Shown here piece by piece: positions 1 through 8,535 of a DNA stretch of 64,000 bases. Made by a program: the position numbers and the translations under genes. Position 1 is the first letter of the stretch; every line of letters begins with the position of its first letter. Source of the DNA: Diphasiastrum complanatum (taxonomy: Eukaryota > Streptophyta > Lycopodiopsida > Lycopodiales > Lycopodiaceae); NCBI GenBank assembly GCA_029204225.1, contig CM055093.1, forward strand, positions 2,954,887 through 3,018,886, in the 5' to 3' direction. Below the pieces are notes generated by a model. The model was not told the origin of the DNA. It was given only the letters and a program-made list of their open reading frames with translations, and did no database searches.

Positions 1-1463
1 AGATGTGCAATACTGGATGTATTGCAAGATGGTTATTGTTATTGACTGAATTTGACTTTCGAATTGTGGTTCAAAAGGGGAAGCAACATTATCTAGCCGA
101 CCACGTTTCACGAATCGAATCCACACCAGTTAGCACTAAAGTGGATGATGAACTGCCAGATGCTGCATTGTTCTATGTTGAAGCAGTTTCTGAGTGAGCA
201 ACGAATATTGTTGAGTATCTGATGCTAGGACAACCGAATGACTTCTTGATAAAAGTACATAAGAGACAATTGATTCATAAGGCTCGACCTTATCAATTAA
301 TTGCAGGACAATTGTATCGTCGTGGATCAGATAATATTTTTCTAAGATGTGTTTTACCGCATGAAGTACCAAATTTAAGCATGTTTTCACATGATGGCAT
401 GGGTGGAGGACACTTCTCTACAGATGTTACTATTCGCAAACTTTTACAATCAGGTTGTTGGTGGCCTATGCTTCATAAGGACACATTAAATTTTATTCAA
501 ACATGTGATGTTTACCAACGAGCACGACGGCCTACTCGCCAGAACTATGAACCCTTGCATCCGATTTTATCGCGAGCACCATTTGAAAACTGGGGTCTGG
601 ATTATGTTGGACCTATTCACTTTGTCGCGCAAGGATCTTAGGCCCGATACATTATCGTAGCAACTGATTATATGACCAAGTGGATTGAAGCCAAAGCTGT
701 CAAAGTTGCTGATGTGAAATCTACAGCCAAGTTTCTATATGAAAATACTATAATTAGATTTGGATGTCCGATCGAGATTGTCAATGGCCGGGGTACACAC
801 TTTGTTAATCAAACAATAAAGTGTTTACTGGAAGATTTTTGTGTTATACACAGATTTAGTACTCCCTACTATCCCAGAGGGAATGGCCAAGCTAAATCTT
901 CCAATAAGATTCTCTGTACCATTATGACAAAGATAGTTGAAGCGAGTCAGTCTGATTGGGAACATATACTGTATGTAGCATTATGGCCATTCAGAACCGC
1001 TTACAAAAATAGTACAAATCAAACACCTTTTCAACTGGTTTATGGTCAAGATGTTGTCCTGCCAATTGAATTTTTAATCCCATCCTTACGCATAGCAGCA
1101 ACGGAACGATTAAATGATGATAACTCTTTACAACTCCGTCATGAAGCATTGCACAAATTATGTGAAACATGATTGATGGCAGTTCATGCCTTAGCAGCAG
1201 AGAAAGCCCACCGCAAGGCATGGCATGATCGTCGATTGCACAAAAAAGGTCTGAAAGCAGGAGATCTTGCATTGATGTACAAAACCAAGCTGATCAAGAG
1301 AAAGTTAAAGTTTACCGATGAAGGCCCATATAAAGTGAAGGAAATCTTGAACTATCGCGCAATAATTCTTGAGCACTTGGATGGAAAACGATTTGATACT
1401 CCATTGAATGGCAGCCGATTACGCAAGTTTTGGCAGCCTGCTCCGCCAGTTCAGCAAGCCTAA
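1..1463 (+). pseudogene. Ty3/gypsy pol fragment (RNase H end and integrase), element G2a
   Basis: The frame opens in the C-terminal part of RNase H and its tether (DFRIVVQKGKQHYLADHVSR). It continues through the integrase zinc-binding region (HFSTDV then CDVYQRARRPTR), the catalytic core and the basic C-terminal domain ending NGSRLRKFWQP. One frame runs the whole way with no frameshift, but it has three stops: TGA at 195-197, TAG at 639-641 and TGA at 1170-1172. Related copies in this window have Trp, Gln and Arg at these places. The catalytic triad is damaged. The first Asp (GLDYVGP) remains, the second Asp motif reads VNGRG instead of VSDRG, and the catalytic Glu reads Lys (GNGQAK). The element is cut by the window edge. 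It is dead and belongs to the same family as the copy at 55667-57110. Confidence 0.93.
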
Positions 1464-1689
1464 TCTCAATGGTTTTTTAGTTTTATTTGTTTTTCAATTT
1501 TTTGTTTTTGTACTTAAATTGCTGAGTTTTTTTTGGAAAAAGACAGTTAAAAAAAAAGAAAAAAGAAAAGAAAAACAAAAATTGAGCAAAGACTGATGAG
1601 CAAAAGTTAGAAAGTCATCAGCATGGGAAAAGGGAAGCACAATATTTTTTTATGCTGGAAAATAACTTAAAAAATCACTGTTTTGGTCG

Positions 1690-2040
1690 GATATGGCCTA
1701 TACAGTATCAGAAACCTTCGTTGAGCTCTCAGACTGTACATCCACTCTAGATTTATCTAATTTGAGGTGGGCGAAAGTTCCTGTCCAAGAAAACCCCAGT
1801 TTTTGAGTCAGACAAAGGTTCAGTGATATGCCATTTTGGGAACCTTCGCTGAGCACCTTACTCTCATTATGAACCTTCGCCGACCTGCTAGATGATCTTA
1901 AAATGTCCAAATTAGGTTTTTCATAGGTTCAGATTGTGAAAAAAAGCATTTATGACCGTACTTGGACGAAGGTTCATCCTTTGCCAGCCCTGGAAAACGT
2001 TCGCTTGATAGGTTCAGATTCCCAAAAACCTTCGCCTATT
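1690..2040. repeat. Iterated CCTTCGC / GCGAAGG motifs in the G2a 3' untranslated region
   Basis: Between the end of integrase and the accessory ORF there is no coding potential. The short word CCTTCGCC, its reverse complement GGCGAAGG and close variants recur about six to eight times in both orientations, usually inside a longer AACCTTCGC context. The same word is iterated in the matching place of G2b (55100-55440) and in the leader of G2c (48993-49500). G1 and G3 carry other words with the same GCGA core. The remainder of 1464-2267 is AT-rich and holds nothing else I recognise, apart from the block at 2128-2180. Confidence 0.75.
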
Positions 2041-2127
2041 TTTACAGTACTGTACATGCCTCCAAATTTTTGTTTAGAACTAATCAGCCAAACTAGTATT
2101 CAATGTAATGGACCCACCAAATTCACC

Positions 2128-2180
2128 TATAAGTTGGCTGAATTCGATTCATTCCTCACTTGTTCTAGCGAAGCTCTTGC
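2128..2180 (+). promoter_or_regulatory. TATA-like block upstream of the accessory ORF (G2a)
   Basis: TATAAG is followed by GGCTGAATTCGATTCATT and, after a short gap, by CTAGCGAAGCT. The same order and spacing recur at 11644-11690 in G1 and on the minus strand near 54940-54990 in G2b, about 90 to 250 bases before the accessory start codon. Its survival between diverged families suggests an internal promoter or another cis signal. There is no transcript evidence in the sequence. Confidence 0.5.
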
Positions 2181-2267
2181 AAATTTTTTCCGCGACCAAA
2201 GCCTTTCAAACTTCCTGACTTGCTTTTTGATACACTTTCACGCATCTTATATTTCCTTTTGCTCATC

Positions 2268-2455
2268 ATGTCTTCTATCGATACTTCCCAGTCTCTGCGC
2301 TATACTATCCATCGTGATGTCCCGTCTGCAACGGACATCATAATCCTTCCTAGCACAAGCATGGTCACTCAGTGGATGACCCTTGCGGAGCCTCTGCTCA
2401 CTACAATGGGTATTCATGAGAGAGCCTTTTCTAGTCGAATCAATATGAATTTCAT
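2268..2455 (+). pseudogene. Accessory ORF, N-terminal part (G2a), truncated
   Basis: The ATG at 2268 opens MSSIDTSQSLRYTIHRD, then a segment with MVTQWMTLAEPLL, GIHERAF and INMNF. The same residues occur in the G2b copy (54848 downward), and a diverged version occurs in G1 at 11893. Homology stops near 2455, where the sequence turns into T-rich DNA, so only about 60 codons remain of a protein that is 750 to 900 residues in longer copies. The function is unknown. See the G1 and G3 entries for the full architecture. Confidence 0.7.
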
Positions 2456-2544
2456 AGATTTTTTTTATATTTTTTCTCAATTTTTTCTTACACATGGACC
2501 AATCAAAACACTCAAATTTGAAAGCTACGTAACATAACTTTTTG

Positions 2545-2720
2545 AGACAACATTTTGATTCTACGCTAAAAATGGCATAACTTTTTAATGGTAAGTTCGA
2601 ATTTAGCGAAGTTTGATGTATTGGAAAGCATTCGACAATGGCTTTCCATTGATTTGTTACATGACATACTTTTGAGCTACAATTAAAAAGTTATGGCAAG
2701 TCAAAAGTATCAGTGTTATA
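2545..2720 (-). repeat. Foldback-type repeat module (about 160-175 bp)
   Basis: Read on the minus strand, this matches the two modules inside the MITE at 61328-61853. It begins ATACTTTTGACTTGCCATAA, then CTCAAAAGTATGTCAT, then CAAACTTCGCTAAA, and ends TTAAAAAGTTATG. The module has complementary ends (ATAACTTTTTAA and TTAAAAAGTTAT), so it can fold back. It fills much of the gap between G2a and the copia fragment C1p. The adjoining 2456-2544 is AT-rich with no gene. Confidence 0.65.
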
Positions 2721-2756
2721 ATATTTTAATAATATAAACTACATCTTGCACGAATT

Positions 2757-2791
2757 CTTAAAGGGTCTTTTGGAGCTCAAAACTCCCCTAA
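2757..2791 (+). mobile_element. Helitron-like 3' end ending in CTAA
   Basis: The 35 bases starting CTTAAAGGGTCTTTT and ending ACTCCCCTAA recur with changes at 34014-34051 and 34351-34386. Here and at 34386 the motif stops at CTAA and copia C1 coding sequence starts with T immediately after. That fits the A|T target and CTRR terminus of Helitrons. Short complementary runs (TTTTG/CAAAA) precede the terminus here. No 5' end and no Rep/helicase gene was found, so the assignment is tentative. Confidence 0.35.
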
Positions 2792-3195
2792 TGTATTCCA
2801 GTTTCGTGGTAGTTGTTTTTCCTTGTCTAGTAAGAAGCAAAGTACAATTGTCTTTTCCACCACAGAAGCAGAGTATAAGGCAATGTGTAGTGCAGCACAG
2901 GAAGCTATATGGTTGAGACAAATCTTGGAAGAAATTGGCATGAAGCAGAAAAATCCCATGACTTTACATAGCGACAGTGAGAGCGGCATTCAGCTAGCAA
3001 AGAATCCAGTGCTCCATGCGAGAACTAAACACATTGAGATTCAGTATCCCTTTATACGTGAGAGGCTGCTGAGTCGTGAAATTCGTTGTTCATTGTAGCA
3101 CAGAAGAACAACTAGCTGATATTTTCATTAAGCCACTTACTGGAGAAAAGTTTGATAAGTTCAGATCAAAGCTTTCTGTACTTAAAGTTTGTTAA
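2792..3195 (+). pseudogene. Ty1/copia RNase H C-terminus (C1p)
   Basis: The sequence encodes the end of copia RNase H: SSKKQSTIVFSTTEAEYKAM, then AAQEAIWLRQILEE, the HSDS catalytic-Asp region, and the HARTKHIEIQYPFIRER block. A small deletion near 3085 shifts the frame. The frame then resumes as CSTEEQLADIFIKPL and ends at TAA 3193-3195. It is nearly the same protein as the minus-strand C1 at 34389-35580, so both come from one family. The left end is a sharp join to the Helitron-like terminus. The reverse transcriptase and everything upstream are missing. Confidence 0.88.
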
Positions 3196-3239
3196 CTTTA
3201 AAGTTATGTATATGACTGTATAAAACGTAGACTCTACTT

Positions 3240-3522
3240 TAAGGGAGAGAGTTAGAATTAAAGTAGAATCATTGTGTTAATGTACTGTGGGTCCTATCAG
3301 TGGATAAGGATTAGTTAGCCTCGCCACGAGGCAAGTCGACGGGACACGCGTCTCGCCAATGGCAACCTGGGTCATGCATGGGTTGCCTGAGTGAACAACT
3401 ATATGTACAGTGTAATTTCATTTTGAGAAATACAATAGCTATGTGAGCTTGTTGTGGAGAGTGTGTTTTGTCTGTGTTACTGGGTAGCATGATCTGTGTT
3501 CATGTGCAAAGCAAATTTTAAG
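3240..3522 (+). repeat. Ty1/copia LTR, C1 family
   Basis: A purine-rich tract (AAGGGAGAGAG, near 3240-3250) follows the pol stop and fits a polypurine tract. Downstream sequence (ACTGTGGGTCCTATCAG, then GGCAAGTCGACGGGACACG, then CAGTGTAATTTCATTTTGAG) is repeated on the minus strand at 26800-27050, which supports an LTR. The usual terminal TG is not obvious, and the right end is cut where copia C2 sequence begins at about 3523. Confidence 0.6.
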
Positions 3523-4629
3523 TTTAGATAGAGATGCATCTAACCTCAAAGCCTTAGCACACTCACAAAGTGTTCTATTCATCCTCTCAGCTATCATCTT
3601 GGTGGAGATATACTCTCCACCATTATCACTCCTCAATACTTTAATTCTAGTATCAAGTTGATTTTCAACTAGAGTTTTGAACTTAACAAAAGCTTCAAAC
3701 ACTTTACTTTTGGAGTATCTAGAGTAATCATCAATAACACCTCCATTAGATTCTTGAGAAAAAGTGTGCACATCACTATGAATAAGATCTAATGCTTTTG
3801 TAGATCTAGAGCAAGATCCTTGGTGCATAGCATCTCCATAGATTTGAAGTTGGGGTGGCGCAACCTCTTATGCCAAAGCTCCACTGGATTGAGCTCCTCC
3901 TTCACCATGTTCACACTTCCAAGAAAAACATTAGCATATAGCTAAAAAAGCCTTCCTTGCTTGAATCCCTTTACAATGCAAGTATTATTCATCATTATGG
4001 AATAAACACCTTGCTTAAAATGGACATCTAAGCCATCATCCATCAATTGTCCTACACTTAACAAAGTCTTAGTGAGTGTAGGAACATAGAGTACATTATC
4101 AAGATCTACTCTTTTAGAAGATCCAAGACTTAAGGGAATAGTTCCCACTCCATCTATTTCACATTCTTGATCACTTGCTGTTAGAATAGACTTTTTACAA
4201 CCTACAAAAGGTACAAGAGTTGAGAAAAAATCCTTTTGGAATGTCATGTGGGAACTAGCCCCACTATCAATCCACCATGTGTCATTGGAGTAGCTCTTTG
4301 ATGTTGATGTAGAAGCCATCAAGGATGAATCCACTTCATCCTTATCTACCGCAAGAGTGAGGTTGTATTGTTTGCTCTCTCCTTGTGCATTCTTCTTTTT
4401 TAAACACTCGGATGCAAAGTGCCCCTTCTTTCCACAAAAGAAGCACTTGAGTTTGGCTTTGTTCTTCTTTTCACCTTTGGAGCTTGATGGTTGATCATCA
4501 TTCTTGGTCTCCTTGTGTTGGATTTTCTTCTTTGACTTTTTCTTTTCCTTGCTTGAGAAGTTGGCAATCTCATCACCATCATGCAACTTCAAGAATCCAA
4601 TCCTTTGCTTGACATGAAGGATCCTACTC
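3523..4629 (-). pseudogene. Ty1/copia pol fragment C2 (zinc knuckle, protease, integrase), left part
   Basis: On the minus strand from 4629 the frame reads a lysine-rich gag tail, a CCHC knuckle (CFFCGKKGHFASEC), the protease active site (WWIDSGASSHMT) and the pre-integrase region. After a break come integrase pieces (LDLIHSDVH, then LRSDNGGEY, then AERMNRTLCE). Internal deletions removed the segment between the second Asp and the Glu motif. The integrase ends at about 3523, where the C1 LTR begins. Codons at 4592-4629 continue exactly from the gag fragment at 15081 once G1 and one TSD copy are set aside, so this is one element split by G1. Confidence 0.9.
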
Positions 4630-5455
4630 TGTTGGAGGTATTGCCAACAAAGTGTAAATAAATAAAATCATCCAATAAAATGTGTTGCGAGGGCATGGCA
4701 TCCTGCGTTATAAGCCCATGGCCCAATGAGCACGCAAATAAAGTTTTAAATAAAATAAATATGACTTGGGCCTTGGAATTAAAATAAAACTAGAGGCCCA
4801 ATGTCATTTTTAGACTTAGAGATCACTTTTTAGAGTTGGGTCCAAATTGGGACTCACATGAATCTTGTGATTTCTAATGTACTTTTTGTGGACCCTTGGA
4901 TCAAGTTGGGTCCAAGATGAATGGATAGGATCATTTTGAATATTAGCCAATAGGATTGAGGGTAAGGGCCTTCCCCATTTTATAAAAAGACACCATTTGT
5001 ACACTAATTTCATGCTTAATGAGAAGGAAAAAACTCTACCATTTTTGGAAGAGAAACATTCTCATTTGCTATTCACTACTTGCTAATGCTCTTGATTGTG
5101 TTTTCCATTGCTTTCTATTTCCATGTTTATTGTTTGCCATAGTGAATGCTTTTCCATTAGCAAGCATAAGGAGCATTTGAGCTAACAACCTCCACCCTCA
5201 CTCTCTATCTCTCTCTCTTTCTCTCTTCTCTTCTCAACATCTTCTTTTCTATCCCTTCCCTTCACCCAAATCATGATGAATGTTAGTGTAGAGGAGTAGA
5301 GTTAAAGGAGAGTAGTGTTAGTGGTGAGTAGAGTTAAGGGAGAAAGTAGGAAATTAACTAAAAGTAGCATCTATGCATAGTTAGGTAACTATCCAGTGAT
5401 CTAACCCTTGTTGACAGGTGGGAGGGCTATACTATGCGAGATCTTCGACCCTACA
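4630..5455 (+). repeat. G1 5' LTR
   Basis: It starts TGTTGGAGG and ends CCCTACA, 826 bp. A TATA-like TATAAAAAG lies at about 4980. A pyrimidine-rich tract (CTCTCTATCTCTC) lies near 5200-5250. The partner LTR is at 14263-15080. Confidence 0.95.
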
Positions 5456-5456
5456 G

Positions 5457-5474
5457 TGGCGTCGTTGCCGGGGA
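5457..5474 (+). other. Primer-binding site, tRNA-Asp type
   Basis: TGGCGTCGTTGCCGGGGA follows the LTR after one base. It differs by one base from the TGGCGCCGTTGCCGGGGA primer site known from Tat and Athila-type plant gypsy elements, which pairs with the 3' end of tRNA-Asp. This places G1 near that branch. Confidence 0.85.
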
Positions 5475-5579
5475 TAGGTCTCCACTAACTAGTTTAGTTG
5501 CATTTTAGCTATTTTCATGCTTTTTAGAGTAGTTTTAGGTAGATTTTTGGGTGTTTAGAGTTAGTTTTCTATATTTTTT

Positions 5580-6580
5580 TGTGTTTGGACTGTTCACAGC
5601 TAGCGGAGGAGGTGTGAGAGGGTAGAGGAGGTCCTGAACAGCTTCTAAGGGCTTGAAACCCAAACCAACTAGCCAAAAAACCCAAAAAAACACACCAATT
5701 TGTATTTTTGGAGGGAAAAAGAGCCTAAAGCCTCATCATATTTTTATATCTCAAGAACCAATGAGAATTAACCCTTGCATGACTGGCAGCAGCTCCAGGG
5801 TACTGTCCCAAACCTGCATAGAAGCCTGTGAGAGTTAGTTCCAAGCAGATTGTAAAAATCAGAGAAACATCATAAAAAATTCAAAAAACCCTTAAAAAAA
5901 TCCAAATCTTCATAAGAACTCTCGCAGAGCCCTCTAAAGTTCATCTCAGTGAGACCAGGACACAGAGAAGCTTGCGAGAGTTAGTTTGATATCTAAGTGC
6001 CTGTGCGAGAGTTCCCAGTGAAAAAAAAGAGCGGGAAAGTACCAGTGAACCCTCGCAGACAGCAAAATTTTCAGTTTCAGTGGTCAAGAACTCTCGCAGA
6101 GGATTCTGAAGTTCCATCTCAGTGAGACCTGGACACAGAAGAGCTTGCAAGAGTCTGTCTGATTACAGTGAGCAGAAAATTGGATTCAAGTGCTAAAAAA
6201 TCACTAAAAAGTGAAGATCTAACATCTTCTTCCAGTAAGAACTCTCGCAGACCCTCTCAATCGATTCAGAATGGCAATTTACATCAGTGATGAAGCCTGC
6301 GAAAGTTAGTGTGAAGATCTGGTGAAGATCAAGCCAAAAAAGTGGTTTTAAACCCTCACAGACAGTGAAATTTTCACTTCTTGCGAGAGTTAACTCTTGC
6401 AAAGAATTCTATAGTGAGATCTGACCCAGATTCAGCTACTATGAACCTTGCGAGAGTTACTTCCCAGATATCTAAAAGATATCAAGTTTTTTATCTGCAA
6501 AAACAGTTGAAGAACCCTCGCATAAGATAACCCTTGCAAACAAGATCAGTGGAAAGATCTGCATCAGATCTAGCTACTAT
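5580..6580. repeat. G1 leader with iterated CTCTCGCA / TGCGAGAG motifs
   Basis: About fifteen copies of CTCTCGCAG or CCCTCGCAGAC and of the reverse form TTGCGAGAGTT are scattered in both orientations. Two longer imperfect copies of about 77 bp (5914-5990 and 6086-6163) each hold one forward and one reverse motif around CATCTCAGTGAGACC. The same words return in the G1 3' untranslated region (11236-11530). No coding potential is visible in 5475-6760, so this is a long non-coding leader. Confidence 0.8.
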
Positions 6581-6764
6581 CAAAATCTTAGGTCAATCAG
6601 TACAAGGAGTAAAAAGTTATCAAGGAAAAACCACCGTAAAAGGCCTAAAATTCACTTCCGGCCGATCAGATCGATCAGATCCTTAAATATCCAGACTGCA
6701 TCCTACTGTATAAGCAAGATCCAATCACTTTGGAATCTACCATCAGATTAATCTGAGATCGGTA

Positions 6765-8266
6765 TGATCAATAGCACGAAGGATAGCAAATCAGGCACCA
6801 CACCTTTCTAGATTAGCAGTTGTGCAACAAGAGGCAGAACCGGAACCAGCACCAATGGATCCAATGGGCCAACCCGTACCTGTCGCTCCCTTGCAAGCAG
6901 TCCGAAGAGCACCACAAATGGAGATACCAAAATATGAAGGATCATCATCTGGTTCCTCTAGATCTATGAGCAAGCTTGTGAAATCTACGGCGAACGGACA
7001 CCTGTGGAGAAGCTGATGTTATTCCCTATGTCCTTACTAGCAGTGGCTTAGGATTGGTTTTTCAACCTATCAAAGGAAGAGAAATCCACCTGGGAAGCCG
7101 TTAAAGCGGCTCTCATTATGTGCTTTAAACCAAGAAGGTTCCTGGAAGACCCGTTTCTCCTGCTGAGCAAAGTCAAGATGGGAAAACGAGAAAGGGTCCG
7201 GGACTATATTGAACGGGTCAAACATCTACCATCCGAGTGCAGTGCAGCTCTGACTCCCGATCATGTGGTGATCATGTAGTTCCTAGTCGGATTACCACGA
7301 AGCATCAGAAGAGAACTGAAACGACGAGAGTAGTACGCTACTCTACAAGAAGCTATGGAAGATGCCATCAGGGAAGAGGATGAGGGATCTGACGACGAAT
7401 ATCCTTCCACCCACACTCCTACTCTCTCGATTGCATCATCATCATCAAATGCATCCACTCTATTCTCAGAACTGCTGCTGGAGCAAATGACAAAATTACA
7501 CAAATAGCAGATGGAGCAACTTACGACGTGGTTTGACCAAAAACTGAAAGCTTTACAAGGAACTGTAGCAGTAACTCCACATCAACCGGAACCAAACCAG
7601 CTGCAGCATCCTAGACGGGAGAATGTATGGTGTTCAGTATGCACGCAAAACCATACAACGAACAAGTGTCCAGTCCTAAAGCAAAATCTAAGACTAACAC
7701 ATAGATTCTGCCATCTGTGCAATGCAACATCGCACGATACGACATTTTGCCCATTTAACCCCTGGATTGTTTAACAGAAGAGAAGTCCTTATCAAACTTC
7801 CTATCCTTATCATCAAGGGGCACCCAACGCGGCACCAAGGTACAGCGCACCAAATCCACCATAGTGTATGGCCTTACCTGCTCCATCAGGGCCAGCCAAT
7901 CAACAAGTGGCCCATGTAAACCTGACAGCAGCAAAACCAGAGATGCAAATGCCACCTCAACCTAAGCAGCAACAATGGTATGGACCAGATGAACCATTTA
8001 TGGATCCTGCCATAAATGAATATGTTTCGGCCTATGCAGCTCAAACTCAGCACCAAGGCGAAAGAAATTACGGCTGCTACGCATGCAGCGAAGGACACAA
8101 AATAGCAGAATGTCCCTACAAGGGACAATATACAACCTCCTACTGGGAATGCGATTATGGACACTGTTACAAGAATTGTCCATTTAGACCTGGAACCAGT
8201 GCACCTCTTAACCTCATTGCCATACAGCAACCAGTAACTCCAGTGGGGATGCCATCAGAAGGTTGA
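6765..8266 (+). pseudogene. G1 gag with four zinc-knuckle-like units
   Basis: The capsid-like domain is recognisable (EQACEIYGERTPVEK, LFPMSLLAVA, FLEDPFLLLSKVKMGKRERV, DYIERVKHL) and aligns with G2c gag at 49812. After an acidic stretch (AIREEDEGSDDE) there are two knuckles (CSVCTQNHTTNKC and CHLCNATSHDTTFC). After a Pro/Gln-rich spacer come two more (CYACSEGHKIAEC and a degraded CDYGHCYKNC). Gag normally has one or two. A frameshift lies near 6960. In-frame stops lie at 7049-7051, near 7279 and 7331, at 7505-7507, at 7772-7774 and at 8264-8266, and several match Gln or Trp in the relative. The start codon cannot be fixed. Confidence 0.85.
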
Positions 8267-8535
8267 CAATTCCACGCTCCTGTCTTAGCTATTACGTGAG
8301 CACAGAAGAGGAAGGAAGTGGCTCCCTCACCACCGCCATCGGTCACTGACGACCAACCCTCAACTTTAGCGCCATATCCAAATGTGAGGGAAGAGAGAAG
8401 ACAATACCAGAAAATAAGACACTGGGTACAGAAAGCACAAGCGGAGAAAAAAGAGCAAGAAAGAGACCATCCCATGGAACCTCCAGTCGACGTCAAACGG
8501 GAACCGCAAACGAGCTCACCACTGCGCATTGTGGC
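8267..8535 (+). other. Gag tail and internal deletion junction in G1
   Basis: The gag downstream region continues (PPSVTDDQPSTLAPYPNV, then an E/K/Q-rich helix) in line with G2c 51280-51400. At about 8520-8535 it jumps directly to RT motif sequence (GFSGYNQVK) in another frame. In G2c more than 1.7 kb, including the whole protease, lies between the matching gag tail and the start of RT. So G1 lost the protease and the N-terminal part of RT in one deletion. Confidence 0.8.

Noticed and set aside
136-390. Open frame on the minus strand over the G2a integrase
   Set aside because: It is antisense to clear integrase coding sequence and has no recognisable motif.
5160-5280. Pyrimidine-rich tract as a microsatellite array or CRISPR-like repeat
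   Set aside because: It is part of both G1 LTRs; there are no regular spacers.
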